From the NCBI GenBank assembly GCA_035556555.1, contig DATMES010000045.1, forward strand, positions 1 to 61,594: a DNA stretch of 61,594 nt, given 5' to 3'. This document shows positions 27,521 through 36,643 of this stretch, in pieces. The DNA comes from Frankiaceae bacterium (GTDB lineage Bacteria > Actinomycetota > Actinomycetes > BP-191). A program made the position numbers and the translations under genes. The number at the start of each line of letters is the position of its first letter. Positions within the stretch are counted from its first letter, which is position 1. The notes beneath the pieces were generated by a model. It was given only the letters and a program-made list of their open reading frames with translations, was not told where the DNA came from and did no database searches.

Positions 27521-28707
27521 TGGAGGGAGATCGGGTTGGCGATCCCGGCGTAGACCAGCATCAGGGCGACAGACCCCATCACGACGATGAACGCGACCAT
27601 GGCAGGCATCAGTTTACGGAGGTCGACGCGTCCGGGGTCGCGGCGCCCGATGAGCTTGTACACGCGCGTGCGCGCCTGCTCGAACCCGAGAATCGCCAGG
27701 TGCCCGCCGTCGAGCGGCAGCAGCGGCAGCAGGTTGAACAGCCCGACGAAGACGTTCAGCCCGGCGATCATGAACATCACGGCGAGGAAGTCGCCGTCGA
27801 CGAACGCGTCCGCGCTGATCCGGCCGAGGTCCACGACGCCGACGGGCGCGCCCTCCGACGCGCGGCGCTCGTTGCCCTCGACCTGGTCCTTGAACAGCTC
27901 GGGGATCTGCCCCGGCAGCTTCGCGAGGCCTGCGACGGAGCCTGTCGTCAGCTCCCAGAGGAACGATCCCGTGCGCGGCATCGCGCTGACGACGCTGTGG
28001 TCCTTGTTCTCGCCAGGGTAGAGGCCGATCTGGCCGCCCTCGACGAACGTCCCGTCGGGCTGCTCGATCTGGCGGCGTACGACGCTGACCTCCAGCGGCA
28101 CGCGTACGCCGTCGCGGAGGACGACGAGCTCGGTGCGCCCCGCGGGCTGCGCCCGGATGAGCTGCGTGAGGCTCTTCCAGTCGGTGACCTCCTCGCCGCC
28201 GAACGCGACGACCCGGTCGCCCTCCTGGACCCCTGCCGCCTTCGCCGGGGCGTCGGGCTTGCCGGCGCACTCGGTCTTCACGTCGGGCTCGAGGCACTCG
28301 GAGACGAAGCGGACCCGCGTCGTCTCGGTGGTCGGCTCCCCGAACGCGACCAGGGCGGCGTACAGCACGAACAGCGCGATGACGAAGTGCATGAACGACC
28401 CCGCCGCCAGCACGACCGCGCGCTGCGGCGCGGGCTGGCGCCAGAACGCGCGGGGCTCGTCCCTCGGGTCGTCGAGGTCCTCGAGCTGGGTCATCCCGAC
28501 GATCTTCACGAAGCCGCCGATGGGCAGCGCCTTGAAGCCGTACTCGGTCTCGCCACGGCGCGTCGACCACAGCGTCGGGCCCATGCCGATGAAGTACCTG
28601 CTGGCCTTCATCCCGAACTTCTTCGCGGTCAGCAGGTGACCCAGCTCGTGGATCGCGATGCTCGCGAGCAGCGCGAAGACGAAGACGAACACCCCGAGTG
28701 CGGCCAC
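27517..28707 (-). CDS. Site-2 intramembrane metalloprotease (RseP/Rip1-like)
   Basis: A 396-residue membrane protease that cleaves transmembrane substrates such as anti-sigma factors. The zinc motif HELGH is in the first helix ([19 protein letters not shown]), a PDZ-like domain lies in the middle ([20 protein letters not shown]), and the second active-site motif is [13 protein letters not shown]. It is located between dxr and ispG, the conserved actinobacterial order seen with Mycobacterium Rip1. Several anti-sigma-like proteins in this window could be substrates. Confidence 0.93.
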   Translation of the reverse strand: MAALGVFVFVFALLASIAIHELGHLLTAKKFGMKASRYFIGMGPTLWSTRRGETEYGFKALPIGGFVKIVGMTQLEDLDDPRDEPRAFWRQPAPQRAVVLAAGSFMHFVIALFVLYAALVAFGEPTTETTRVRFVSECLEPDVKTECAGKPDAPAKAAGVQEGDRVVAFGGEEVTDWKSLTQLIRAQPAGRTELVVLRDGVRVPLEVSVVRRQIEQPDGTFVEGGQIGLYPGENKDHSVVSAMPRTGSFLWELTTGSVAGLAKLPGQIPELFKDQVEGNERRASEGAPVGVVDLGRISADAFVDGDFLAVMFMIAGLNVFVGLFNLLPLLPLDGGHLAILGFEQARTRVYKLIGRRDPGRVDLRKLMPAMVAFIVVMGSVALMLVYAGIANPISLQ

Positions 28708-29909
28708 TACTGCGCTCCCACGACTCCGGCGGGGGCCGTCCCCGCCAGCTCCCGGGCGCGCCGGCGCGCCCAGTCCTCAGCATCCAGAACATCGGCAAGC
28801 GTCGCGCAGTTCCCGACCTCGTGCTCGCCGAGAACACGTTCGACGGTGTCCACGATGCCAGGAAATGGCAGGGTTCCGGCCAGGAACGCGGCAACCGCCT
28901 CCTCGTTGGCGGCGTTGAAGACCCCGGGCGCGGTGCCGCCCGCCTCCCCCGCTCGCCGGGCCAGACCGACCGAGGGGAACGCCTCGGCGTCCAGCGGCTC
29001 GAACGTCATCGTCACCGGTGCCGACCAGTCCATCGGCTGCTGCGCCTCGGGCACGCGGTCCGGCCAGGACAGGCCGAGCGAGATCGGCAGCCGCATGTCC
29101 GGCGGGCTGACCTGGGCGATGGTCGAGCCGTCGTGGAACTCGACCATCGAGTGGATGAGCGACTGCGGGTGCACGACGACCTCGATGGCGTCGTACGGGA
29201 TGTCGAAGAGCAGGTGCGCCTCGATGACCTCGAGACCCTTGTTGACCAGCGTCGCGCTGTTGATCGTGACGACGGGGCCCATGTCCCAGGTCGGGTGCGC
29301 GAGCGCGTCCTCGACCGTGACATCGTCGAGGTCGGAGCGGCCGCGGAACGGGCCCCCGCTGGCCGTGACGACCAGGCGGCGTACCTCCTCGCGGCGGCCG
29401 CCCCGGAGGCACTGGGCGAGCGCCGAGTGCTCGGAGTCGACGGGGACGATCTGCCCCTCCTTGGCCCGTGCCTTCACCAGGGGGCCGCCGACGATGAGCG
29501 ACTCCTTGTTGGCGAGCGCGAGCGTGCGGCCGGCGTCCAGCGCTGCCAGTGTCGGGGCGAGGCCGATCGAGCCGGTCATGCCGTTGAGGACGACGTCGCA
29601 CGGGTGGGCCGCGACCTCGGCGGCGGCGTCCAGTCCCGCGACGATCCTGGGCAGCTTGTAGTCGCCCGAGGCGTAGCCGCGGCGTTGCGCGGCGGCGTAG
29701 AACGCGAGCTGGAGGTCCTGCACCGCCGAGGCGCGCGCGACGGCCACGACCTCGGCGCCGAGGTCGAGGGCCTGCTCGGCGAGGAGGCCAGGGTTGGCGC
29801 CACCCGCGGCGAGGCCGACGACGCGGAAGAGGCTCGGATTGCGCTTGACGACGTCGACGGCCTGGGTCCCTACGGACCCGGTCGAGCCGAGGAGGACGAC
29901 GTCGCGCAC
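28707..29909 (-). CDS. dxr: 1-deoxy-D-xylulose 5-phosphate reductoisomerase
   Basis: A 400-residue NADPH-dependent enzyme making MEP from DXP in the isoprenoid pathway. The nucleotide-binding start is [20 protein letters not shown], and the conserved [26 protein letters not shown] and [15 protein letters not shown] segments cover the catalytic and metal sites. Its stop overlaps the rip1 start by one base. The start is the GTG at 29909. It is the first clear gene of the operon; a small membrane-protein gene may precede it. Confidence 0.96.
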   Translation of the reverse strand: MRDVVLLGSTGSVGTQAVDVVKRNPSLFRVVGLAAGGANPGLLAEQALDLGAEVVAVARASAVQDLQLAFYAAAQRRGYASGDYKLPRIVAGLDAAAEVAAHPCDVVLNGMTGSIGLAPTLAALDAGRTLALANKESLIVGGPLVKARAKEGQIVPVDSEHSALAQCLRGGRREEVRRLVVTASGGPFRGRSDLDDVTVEDALAHPTWDMGPVVTINSATLVNKGLEVIEAHLLFDIPYDAIEVVVHPQSLIHSMVEFHDGSTIAQVSPPDMRLPISLGLSWPDRVPEAQQPMDWSAPVTMTFEPLDAEAFPSVGLARRAGEAGGTAPGVFNAANEEAVAAFLAGTLPFPGIVDTVERVLGEHEVGNCATLADVLDAEDWARRRARELAGTAPAGVVGAQ

Positions 29910-29961
29910 AGGTCATTGTCGCCTACGCCGCCGCCGTCGGCAGCCTCACCCCCGAACGTCC

Positions 29962-30174
<213 letters not shown>

Positions 30175-30562
30175 CGGCCAGGCCCCCGCAGCCGTCCCGG
30201 CGTGAACCGTACGGCGACGCCGCCGGCACCTGCTCAGTCGGTTGGACCGGGACAGGAGCCCTCTGGGGCGTTCGCCATCCTCCTGGGTCCTCGACGAAGA
30301 AGTCGCAGCCGTCATGCTCGAACATTGCTTTGCGATCGAACGGCGACGCGGCATTCGCACAGACGCCCCAGTCGCTCCCCAGGGTCCCCGCGAGAGGCAT
30401 CCAGAAGCGGCAACCTCCGCACTGTTCCCACACCCACGACTGCTCGTACCGAGGATCACGTCGAGGAAGCCACGATCGTCGGTGCCGTCGTACCGCGTCG
30501 CCTCGATCTGCCGACCCCTCGCGTTCGTCGGCGTCGTCGCCGCCGACCCTTACGAGAGGAGA

Positions 30563-30970
30563 TCACCGACCGATGACATAGTCAGCGTCAATTCCTGCGC
30601 TAGCCAGATCCGAGCGTAGTTCTGACGTAAAGGCCAGGACCGATCGCTCCACCTCCGACCAGGGAGTGACAGAGCTTTCCACCTCCGGAGTGAACACTGA
30701 ACGAAACACCCAACCATCCGGTCGACGCTCTATCGTCACCACGCCCGATTCCTCGAACGACATTGACTCGAAGACAAAATCCTCCTCGGCGCCAGACCTG
30801 ATCCACTGTCTTAGAGCGCGTGCCAGTTCGCACACAGGGAAGGAGGGCTCTTCGTATATGACCTGGGCGCCGTCCAAGAGCTGGAGATCGGCTTCGATGC
30901 CGGATAGATAGTCCGCCAGCGTACTTCCGTGCAGGCCATCGACCCGGAGATTCTCGAATGTCAATGACAT
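30563..30970 (-). CDS. Immunity-like protein next to a decayed toxin
   Basis: A 135-residue acidic soluble protein beginning MSLTFENLRVDGLHGSTLAD, with LSGIEADLQLLDGAQVIYEE and a C-terminal alpha-beta half. It resembles small actinobacterial hypothetical proteins found beside polymorphic toxins (DUF7878-like, from memory). ATG at 30970 follows AGGTGATAGGG and the toxin stop by five bases. The base composition is lower in GC than the neighbouring chromosome. The role as immunity protein is inferred from position directly after the toxin C-terminus. Confidence 0.5.
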   Translation of the reverse strand: MSLTFENLRVDGLHGSTLADYLSGIEADLQLLDGAQVIYEEPSFPVCELARALRQWIRSGAEEDFVFESMSFEESGVVTIERRPDGWVFRSVFTPEVESSVTPWSEVERSVLAFTSELRSDLASAGIDADYVIGR

Positions 30971-30975
30971 CCCTA

Positions 30976-31453
30976 TCACCTTACATTCACCGGGAACGCG
31001 TTGATGACGCGACCGTCATTCGTGACGATGATGCGAACCCGTGTCTGCCCCCTGGTTCCTACGGTGCGTCCTAGGTCGACCACGACTCTGAAGGTATCCG
31101 GGAGCCCGTTCGGCACGAACCGTGACCCGGGTGGGCGACGTCCCCGACGCGGCGCGGCCCAGCGAGACCGGCAGCGAGCCGGCCCGCGCGAAGCCCGACT
31201 CGGGCACGTCGACGGCCACGGTCGCCGGGGCAGGCAGCGCGACCTCGGGCGCGAGCCAGGCCGGATCGGTGGTGTCGGTCGGCGAGGGCTCGTCCGCGGG
31301 TGGGTGGTATGGCTGCGTCGAGACGAGTGGCTGATCCTGCACGACGGCGTCGCGCCGGACGGCCGCGCTGCTCGCGGGGCCGTACGCCACGGTGAGACCC
31401 GTCGAGGCGACCGACGAGACGACGACGACGGCGATGTGCCGGTAAACCCCCAT
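30976..31453 (-). pseudogene. Remnant of an RHS-type polymorphic toxin
   Basis: From ATG at 31453 one frame encodes a signal peptide (YRHIAVVVVSSVASTGLTVA), a Pro-rich segment, and VDVPESGFARAGSLPVSLGR up to TRVTVR, typical of the N-terminal region of RHS/polymorphic toxins. Near 31117-31130 the coding switches frame to FVPNGLPDTFRVVVDLGR and ends RVRIIVTNDGRVINAFPVNV, typical of a toxin C-terminus. The large repeat core that should lie between is missing. I read this as an internal deletion joining both ends out of frame, leaving the downstream immunity gene intact. Confidence 0.5.
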
Positions 31454-31570
31454 GGTGCCCCCACCCACGTCCCGCCCCGCGGAGTAGCCGCCGTATGGCC
31501 CGGAACGACTCCGGCAACGTAGCGCCGACCACGCTCCGTGTACGGCGTTCCGCGAATGAGCCGGACGCGC

Positions 31571-31603
31571 GAGAGGCCCGGTCCGTGATGGACCGGGCCT
31601 CTC
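31571..31603 (-). terminator. Displaced tRNA-Ala terminator
   Basis: A 14-bp perfect stem (31571-31584 with 31590-31603) and 5-base loop end eight bases from the left attachment core. In the uninterrupted chromosome it would stand just downstream of the tRNA-Ala gene that is now at 56069-56144, so it is most simply its original terminator. Confidence 0.75.
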
Positions 31604-31610
31604 GTCACCT

Positions 31611-31638
31611 GTGGAGGTAGCCCGTCGCTACTCCAACC
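31611..31638. other. attL: core plus P' arm
   Basis: The core GTGGAGGTA is followed, after nine bases, by the arm TACTCCAACC. Left of 31611 is chromosomal DNA including the stranded tRNA terminator. Confidence 0.8.
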
Positions 31639-32075
31639 AACGCCAACTCCTTGACGAGCTGGCAAGTACCTGGCAACGGCTGGACCGTGAGCTCAGGCGG
31701 CCCACTCCCGACGAGACCGGCTTGCCTAGGTCGGTAGGGACGCGGACTCATGCGCTCAGCCGACGGCTGGCCCCCGACGCGGTTGCCAAGCTGGTTGCCG
31801 ACTACGAGGCGGGGACCAGCAGCCTGGAGCTCGCGCGGCGCTACCGCATAAGCAAGGCATCTGTTCTCGGACTCCTTGATCAGCACCACGTCTCGCGACG
31901 CCACCAGCCCATGACTCCGAAGCAGGTTGCCCGGGCACGGCGCTTGTACGAGAGCGGACTCTCGGTCGCCGCGGTCAGCGGGAAGTTAGGCGTCCCGACT
32001 CGCACCGTTCATCGAACGTTGCAGCGGGCTGGAGTGCAGATGCGGGATACACACGGGCGCCCACGAAACTCCTAG
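31611..32075 (+). CDS. Tandem helix-turn-helix DNA-binding protein at the left end
   Basis: A 154-residue protein with two resolvase/Hin-like helix-turn-helix segments: LVADYEAGTSSLELARRYRI with SKASVLGLL, and RARRLYESGLSVAAVSGKLG with VPTRTVHRTL. The end RAGVQMRDTHGRP is common to such proteins in actinobacterial integrated elements. The first codons (GTG GAG GTA) are the attachment core. In the excised circle this frame is continuous with the recombinase gene, so it could be made as a fusion or as a separate protein. It may help recombination direction or regulation. Confidence 0.7.
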   Translation: MEVARRYSNQRQLLDELASTWQRLDRELRRPTPDETGLPRSVGTRTHALSRRLAPDAVAKLVADYEAGTSSLELARRYRISKASVLGLLDQHHVSRRHQPMTPKQVARARRLYESGLSVAAVSGKLGVPTRTVHRTLQRAGVQMRDTHGRPRNS

Positions 32076-32321
32076 CCCTGCTCATCATTGCCGGTCTACA
32101 CCAGGATAGTATTATGTCATGATTGCAATACGCATCGCAAATCATTCAGGGTCTCTTGCTCAGTGGCACTAGAGGTTGGTCCCGTTGTCCATTTCACACC
32201 ACAAGTGCTCTTGACGCTGACGCCAGACAACGGCATAAGGCCAAGTAGGACTTGTTACCAGATCGCAGCGTCTAGCGCGATCCTTGTTCAAGGCTGCCAA
32301 ACGTAAGCAGGAACAAAGTGT
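32076..32321. other. Intergenic region before the methyltransferase operon
   Basis: About 245 bases of relatively AT-rich DNA. I see no convincing gene. An imperfect dyad, TTGCAATACGCATCGCAA (near 32124-32141), could be an operator. The promoter for the downstream pair is expected here. Confidence 0.4.
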
Positions 32322-32885
32322 GTGGAGCAGAACAACCAGGGAACCGATCAGTCGAACTATCTTCTCGCGCCGCATCGACCGGCGCTGTGGGTAGCACCCG
32401 AAGGAGAGCATCCGCTACGGGGCGCCTGGGTGGATGCCGCCCGGCCTGCGCCCCTGATCCGTGCAGACATCGCAGCTATCACCTTGCGGAGCGTGCCAGA
32501 TCGTCCATCGCCTTGGACGATCCACGCCTTCCGCAACTTCCAGAGACTCGACCTGGCGCCGAGCACTCCGCTCCCACGCCTGAGCCGCATCGCCCGCGGC
32601 ATCGCCAAGCACGGCGAGGCCTTCGCCCGCTGGGTTGAGCTCGCTCCCCGCGCGCACGGCCGCCTATCCGACTTCCCCGACCGCTACCTCGGCCACTTTG
32701 CCTGCCAACGTGCCTACGTCGAGTTCGTAATGGTCGAGACATCGCGCACCCGCCGCTTGTCCGCCGATGATCAGGCCCAGCTCTGCGCCAAGTACGCCCT
32801 CCGATTCGTGGCCCGCCAATGGGCAGACAGCGTGCTGTTTGCCGACGCCGAGGAAGGCGGCGTCTACGCCTTCAGCCCGGAGTGA
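32322..32885 (+). CDS. Unknown protein coupled to the C5 methyltransferase
   Basis: A 187-residue soluble, mixed alpha/beta protein of no family I recognise. It begins with a polar MEQNNQGTDQSNYLLAPHRP, contains WTIHAFRNFQRLDLAPSTPL, and ends with helical LSADDQAQLCAKYALRFVAR and FADAEEGGVYAFSPE. The GTG start at 32322 is taken because the sequence before it is non-coding in character. Its TGA overlaps the GTG of the methyltransferase gene (GTGA), so the two are translated together. It could be a specificity or control partner, but this is inference. Confidence 0.7.
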   Translation: MEQNNQGTDQSNYLLAPHRPALWVAPEGEHPLRGAWVDAARPAPLIRADIAAITLRSVPDRPSPWTIHAFRNFQRLDLAPSTPLPRLSRIARGIAKHGEAFARWVELAPRAHGRLSDFPDRYLGHFACQRAYVEFVMVETSRTRRLSADDQAQLCAKYALRFVARQWADSVLFADAEEGGVYAFSPE

Positions 32886-34165
32886 AGCCGTTCACCTTCA
32901 TCGACCTCTGCGCCGGGATCGGCGGCTTCCATCTGGGACTCGCCCGCCTAGGCGGCCGCTGCGTGCTCGCCGCCGACATCGACGCCTCGGCACGGGCCAC
33001 CTACGCCCGCGCCTTTCCGAGCACGCCGCTGACCTCCGACGTCTGGGACCTCGCCGCCGACCCGCTGCGCCTTGTGCCCCAACACGACCTGCTGGCGGCC
33101 GGCCTGCCGTGTCAGCCGTTCTCCAAGCAGGGCCGGGAACGCAGCATTGCCGACCAGCGGGGGCACCTGTTCTTCGCCGTCCTGGCGATCGTCTGCGCCC
33201 GACGCCCCAAGTACGTCGTTCTAGAGAACGTCCGCAACCTGGCCTCCAGGCGGCACCGCGGTACCTGGGACCTGATGGTCAGGAGCCTGCGCGCCTGCGG
33301 CTATCGCACCAGCGACGACCCCGTGATCCTCAGTCCCCACCTACTACCGCCTGAACTCGGCGGCACCCCACAACGCCGCGAGCGAGTGTTCCTGCTAGCC
33401 GAGTACGTCGCCGACAACGCGAAGTCCGAGGAACTGCGTACGCCACCGGCAATCTCGCCGGGCCCTGTTGCCGGCTGGCAGCCTGACCGGTGGCGAGCCG
33501 AGTCCATCCTCCAGCCCGATCACGAGATATCGAACATCGAGCGCTACCAGCTCTCGCCGCACGTCGTCGTGATGGTCGAGGCCTGGAACCAGCTCGTCCG
33601 GGCGCTCCCGCAGGGCGCCGTCCCTACCGCCTACCCGCTCTGGGCGGATTACCTGACGTCGCAGCCAATCGACCGCACGACGATCCCTCAGTGGCGGTGG
33701 CCGGCTATCGCCCGGAACGCCGACTTCTACCGCCAGCACCGAGGAGTCATCGACCGCTGGCTGGCGACCTCGGGCATCCGCACGATTCCACCGAGCCGTC
33801 GCCAGCTAGAGTGGCACGCCGGGAACGCCCACGACCTGTGGAGCTCTCTGCTGCGCTTCCGTGTCACCGGGCTGGTGACACGCCCACCGACCTGGTTCCC
33901 GACGCTGCTCACCAACAGCCAGGAACCGATCATCGGCTGGCGCCAACGTCGGATCACGCCACGCGAGGCTGCGCGTCTTCAGGGGTTCCCCGATGACATC
34001 CCGCTCCCGGCATCCGACCGCGCGGCATACCGACAGTTTGGTAATGCAGTCCATCCGGCCGTTGTCAAGCATGCAGCTGCGTCACTTGTTGGCCGAGCGC
34101 GACGCGCGAATTGGAGCCGGGCCGCAGGTAGCATCGACCTCGGCGACGGGCGAGCCGTCGCATGA
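32882..34165 (+). CDS. C5-cytosine DNA methyltransferase
   Basis: A 427-residue enzyme transferring methyl from SAM to C5 of cytosine in a specific DNA sequence. All core motifs are present: I FIDLCAGIGGFHLGL (near 5), IV LPCQPFSKQG with the catalytic Cys (near 76), VI VLENVRNL (near 113), VIII QRRERVFLL (near 162), IX TPREAARLQGFPDD (near 358) and X GNAVHPAVV (near 387). The long stretch between VIII and IX is the target-recognition region. GTG at 32882 overlaps the upstream gene. No restriction endonuclease is recognisable next to it, so it may be solitary, protect the element, or have an unrecognised partner. Confidence 0.93.
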   Translation: MKPFTFIDLCAGIGGFHLGLARLGGRCVLAADIDASARATYARAFPSTPLTSDVWDLAADPLRLVPQHDLLAAGLPCQPFSKQGRERSIADQRGHLFFAVLAIVCARRPKYVVLENVRNLASRRHRGTWDLMVRSLRACGYRTSDDPVILSPHLLPPELGGTPQRRERVFLLAEYVADNAKSEELRTPPAISPGPVAGWQPDRWRAESILQPDHEISNIERYQLSPHVVVMVEAWNQLVRALPQGAVPTAYPLWADYLTSQPIDRTTIPQWRWPAIARNADFYRQHRGVIDRWLATSGIRTIPPSRRQLEWHAGNAHDLWSSLLRFRVTGLVTRPPTWFPTLLTNSQEPIIGWRQRRITPREAARLQGFPDDIPLPASDRAAYRQFGNAVHPAVVKHAAASLVGRARRANWSRAAGSIDLGDGRAVA

Positions 34166-34241
34166 TCCCAGGATGGGCGGGTCGTGATTCATCTCCCAGC
34201 CAGAGGAACATTGACGATCGCCGAGGGAGACTGAGTGTCGT

Positions 34242-34724
34242 ATGGCTGCTGAGTCTGTGTACGTGTCTGAGGTCGAGTTTGATCCTGCGGTGCAGACGCG
34301 TGCCCGGTCGAGCGGACATGATGTCGTTGTGCTTCCTGTGAGGGAGCAGGACGACGGGGTGGCCGTGTACCCCGAAGCATCGGTCTCGATGGTGAAAGAG
34401 CTTAAGGCTATTGGCGTGGATGCGTCGTTTCTTGACCCGGCCGACCATCGAGTATTCGAGGTTAAGAAGGGCGCTCTCGAAACAGCCATCATCTCGCTAG
34501 TGCTAGGTATTGCCAGCAGCGCCGGATGGGACGGGATCAAGCGACTCCTGCGACAGCGGAGCAACAGCCGCCTTTCGGTAAAGTATGTCGAGCTGGAGGA
34601 CCGCAACCAATACGGCCGGGCATGGCAGGTCAGCGGAGACGACACAGACGCGGTACTCGCCGCTATCGATAAGCTTCGACAACCAGGATTAGGCAACGAG
34701 CATGAGCGACTCCCCGACACATAG
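34242..34724 (+). CDS. Unknown protein, first of an overlapping pair
   Basis: A 160-residue protein: an N-terminal alpha/beta part (ESVYVSEVEFDPAVQTRARS) of about 85 residues, a hydrophobic helix (ALETAIISLVLGIASSAGWD) around 85-105, a basic stretch (IKRLLRQRSNSR) and a short C-terminal alpha/beta part. The helix could insert in membranes or be the core of a small domain. The end overlaps the next gene by 23 bases, so the two are probably expressed together. Its GC is lower than its surroundings. I know no family for it. Confidence 0.65.
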   Translation: MAAESVYVSEVEFDPAVQTRARSSGHDVVVLPVREQDDGVAVYPEASVSMVKELKAIGVDASFLDPADHRVFEVKKGALETAIISLVLGIASSAGWDGIKRLLRQRSNSRLSVKYVELEDRNQYGRAWQVSGDDTDAVLAAIDKLRQPGLGNEHERLPDT

Positions 34725-35493
34725 CAACCCGCCGGAGAGTAGCGGGTTCGCAACCGCGGGCGACAATGCGGATATTCGCAACGCAAAGTTGATCGAGCAA
34801 ATCGAAAGTCGGCGCTTGAAGGCCGACACGCTGCTTCGTGCCGCTCGAGCGGCGATGCAGCGGAAGGGCAACCATCCCAAAATGAGGCGCCTCGCCGAAC
34901 GAGATGCGCGGCTGGCTCTCGCACTCTACGCCGGGTCTTTAGACTGGGCCGAGGACACCGAGTGGGAGACCGAAGCGCATCATAGGATGGATGAAGCCGG
35001 AAGTTGGGTGCGGCGCACGTTTGGCTGCTGGTTGGCGAGGACCGGCACGTCCTACAAGCAAACCTGCCCTGTAGCCCTTGGGCACAACAGGATCGGTTTC
35101 AGTGTTGGAGGCACCGCCCGAGTCCGAATCTGTTCGCTCTGTGGCGAGGACGTTTCCGAATGCGAGCATCTACCTAATACGGCTTACCTGGTGCCTGGCG
35201 GTCCAACCGACCTAGGGTGGTGTCGCGTCTGCTTGAAGGAGTCTTGCAATCACTTGCCTGGCGAAGAATATAGAGTGGATGTGGTATCCATAATTCGAGA
35301 GATGGAGGTCGAGGAAGTAAGCATCGTCAGCAAGCCAGCCCATCCCGAGGCGCGGATCACTGAAATAAATATTAGTGTCGAAGACCTCTACCAGCAGCTT
35401 GGTGACCAGTTCACGCCTGGCATGCAGGTGTCCTGTGACCGCTGCCTTCTGCCCTGTCAGGGACTAATCCGGCACGACGTGCTGCATGGTTAA
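34702..35493 (+). CDS. Unknown cysteine-rich protein, second of the pair
   Basis: A 263-residue protein. A helical N-terminal half (KLIEQIESRRLKADTLLRAA, RRLAERDARLALALYAGSLD) is followed by cysteine/histidine clusters: RICSLCGEDVSECEHLP, then WCRVCLKESCNHLPGEEY, which look like two zinc-binding knuckles, and a last pair in SCDRCLLPCQG. The segment EVSIVSKPAHPEARITEI resembles a motif of phage-derived proteases, but no catalytic residues can be pointed out. Together with the upstream gene it may form a two-component accessory system. Confidence 0.65.
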   Translation: MSDSPTHSNPPESSGFATAGDNADIRNAKLIEQIESRRLKADTLLRAARAAMQRKGNHPKMRRLAERDARLALALYAGSLDWAEDTEWETEAHHRMDEAGSWVRRTFGCWLARTGTSYKQTCPVALGHNRIGFSVGGTARVRICSLCGEDVSECEHLPNTAYLVPGGPTDLGWCRVCLKESCNHLPGEEYRVDVVSIIREMEVEEVSIVSKPAHPEARITEINISVEDLYQQLGDQFTPGMQVSCDRCLLPCQGLIRHDVLHG

Positions 35494-35593
35494 CGGCCGT
35501 GGCGTCTGCCCCCGTGAGGCGCCATACGGCGTCTCACCCCAGAGCGCGTATGAGGCTCCCATGCTCGTTGAGGCGGACCCGCCCGCTCGGCAA

Positions 35594-36073
35594 TCAGGCT
35601 TGGAGGCGACGACCAATCATGCGCAGTCGCACGACCTGACGAGTCGTGCAGCCTAGGCGGGCAGCGATCTGGCGTTGGCTCTCGCCGTTCTGCGTCCACT
35701 GCTGCACCGCGGCCAGGATCGGCCGGGCACGACTGAAGCGGTTGGCGAAGTCCTTAATGTTGACGTCGATGGACAGGAAGTCCTCGACCGCGACCGCAGG
35801 CTCAGGGACTCTGTTCTCGCGGCGCCAGCTCTGTCGGGCTGTGGCGGTCAGTCCACCAGCGACACCAGCGACGGCGTGGTGCAGTGCCCACTCACGGCAC
35901 TCGGCCAGCACAGGGCACCGTGCGCAGACGGCCAATGCCTCAGTGGTGCGACCGGGCTGCTCGAAGGTGTCCGAGAGTCCTGTGCAGGCTGCTCGACGGA
36001 CCCAGGTTCGGTACGGCTTCGTGCCGTCGCTGATTGACGGTGCAGCGGCTGAATGCGATGCAAACGACCCCAT
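35594..36073 (-). CDS. WhiB-like iron-sulfur regulator with extra C-terminal domain
   Basis: A 159-residue actinobacterial WhiB family protein. The four cluster cysteines are in AACTGL, VCARCPVLAECREW, and the Gly-rich turn AGVAGGL stands where GVWGG is usual. The C-terminal 60 residues (ILAAVQQWTQNGESQRQIAA, LGCTTRQVVRLRMIGRRL) form a helix-turn-helix not found in most WhiB proteins. It would bind a [4Fe-4S] cluster and regulate transcription with the sigma factor. It starts eight bases after the stop of the upstream gene, so the two form an operon. Confidence 0.85.
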   Translation of the reverse strand: MGSFASHSAAAPSISDGTKPYRTWVRRAACTGLSDTFEQPGRTTEALAVCARCPVLAECREWALHHAVAGVAGGLTATARQSWRRENRVPEPAVAVEDFLSIDVNIKDFANRFSRARPILAAVQQWTQNGESQRQIAARLGCTTRQVVRLRMIGRRLQA

Positions 36074-36081
36074 GGCGCCGC

Positions 36082-36435
36082 CTAGGCTGCGTGGCTGGCA
36101 GTCACGGCGGACAGGGCGTCGGCTTCGTAGACCTCGCAGGTGGTCGCAACCACGTAGAGGCCCGCGAGCATGGCCGCAGTGAGGCCGAACTTGGCGACGT
36201 CGCCGGCTGCGATCGCTGACCAGGCCGTTTCGGCCACGGCGTCGCGCGCCGAGCGGAAGGTGTCGGCGAAGGCGTAGAGCCCAGCGAGCGGGCTGGCGGG
36301 ATCACAGACATGGGCGCACCAGCGAGCTTCGTCCGGTGCGCGGCCAGGAGCATCGTCAGCCACCAGGGCGACGGGGACGACGAGGTAGCGGCGGTTGCGG
36401 TGATCCATGGTGGTGAAGTCGTCGATGGTCGTCAT
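36082..36435 (-). CDS. Hypothetical protein upstream of whiB-like gene
   Basis: A 117-residue protein from ATG at 36435, chosen for its GGGAGG site. It contains DHRNRRYLVVPVALVADDAP, WCAHVCDPASPLAGLYAFAD and an Ala-rich helical C-terminal half. No membrane segment is convincing. It is co-transcribed with the whiB-like gene and probably belongs to the element's accessory backbone. I recognise no family. The 208 bases upstream of its start (36436-36643) appear non-coding. Confidence 0.6.
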   Translation of the reverse strand: MTTIDDFTTMDHRNRRYLVVPVALVADDAPGRAPDEARWCAHVCDPASPLAGLYAFADTFRSARDAVAETAWSAIAAGDVAKFGLTAAMLAGLYVVATTCEVYEADALSAVTASHAA

Positions 36436-36643
36436 GGCCCTCCCAGGGAGGCGAGCCGGCGGGGCAGGTGCGCCCCGCGACAACGGCGACTTGACTGTCG
36501 CGCTCTTCTCGCCGATCCCGAAAGGCTGGCGCAGTCAAGCGTGGACAACTTGGCTGGCCCCTCGTGGACAACTTCCAGCGGCCCGCTCTAGCAGGTGCAG
36601 GCGGGGCCGCGGGTACTGAGGCGGCACAGAAAGAGAGGGCGTG

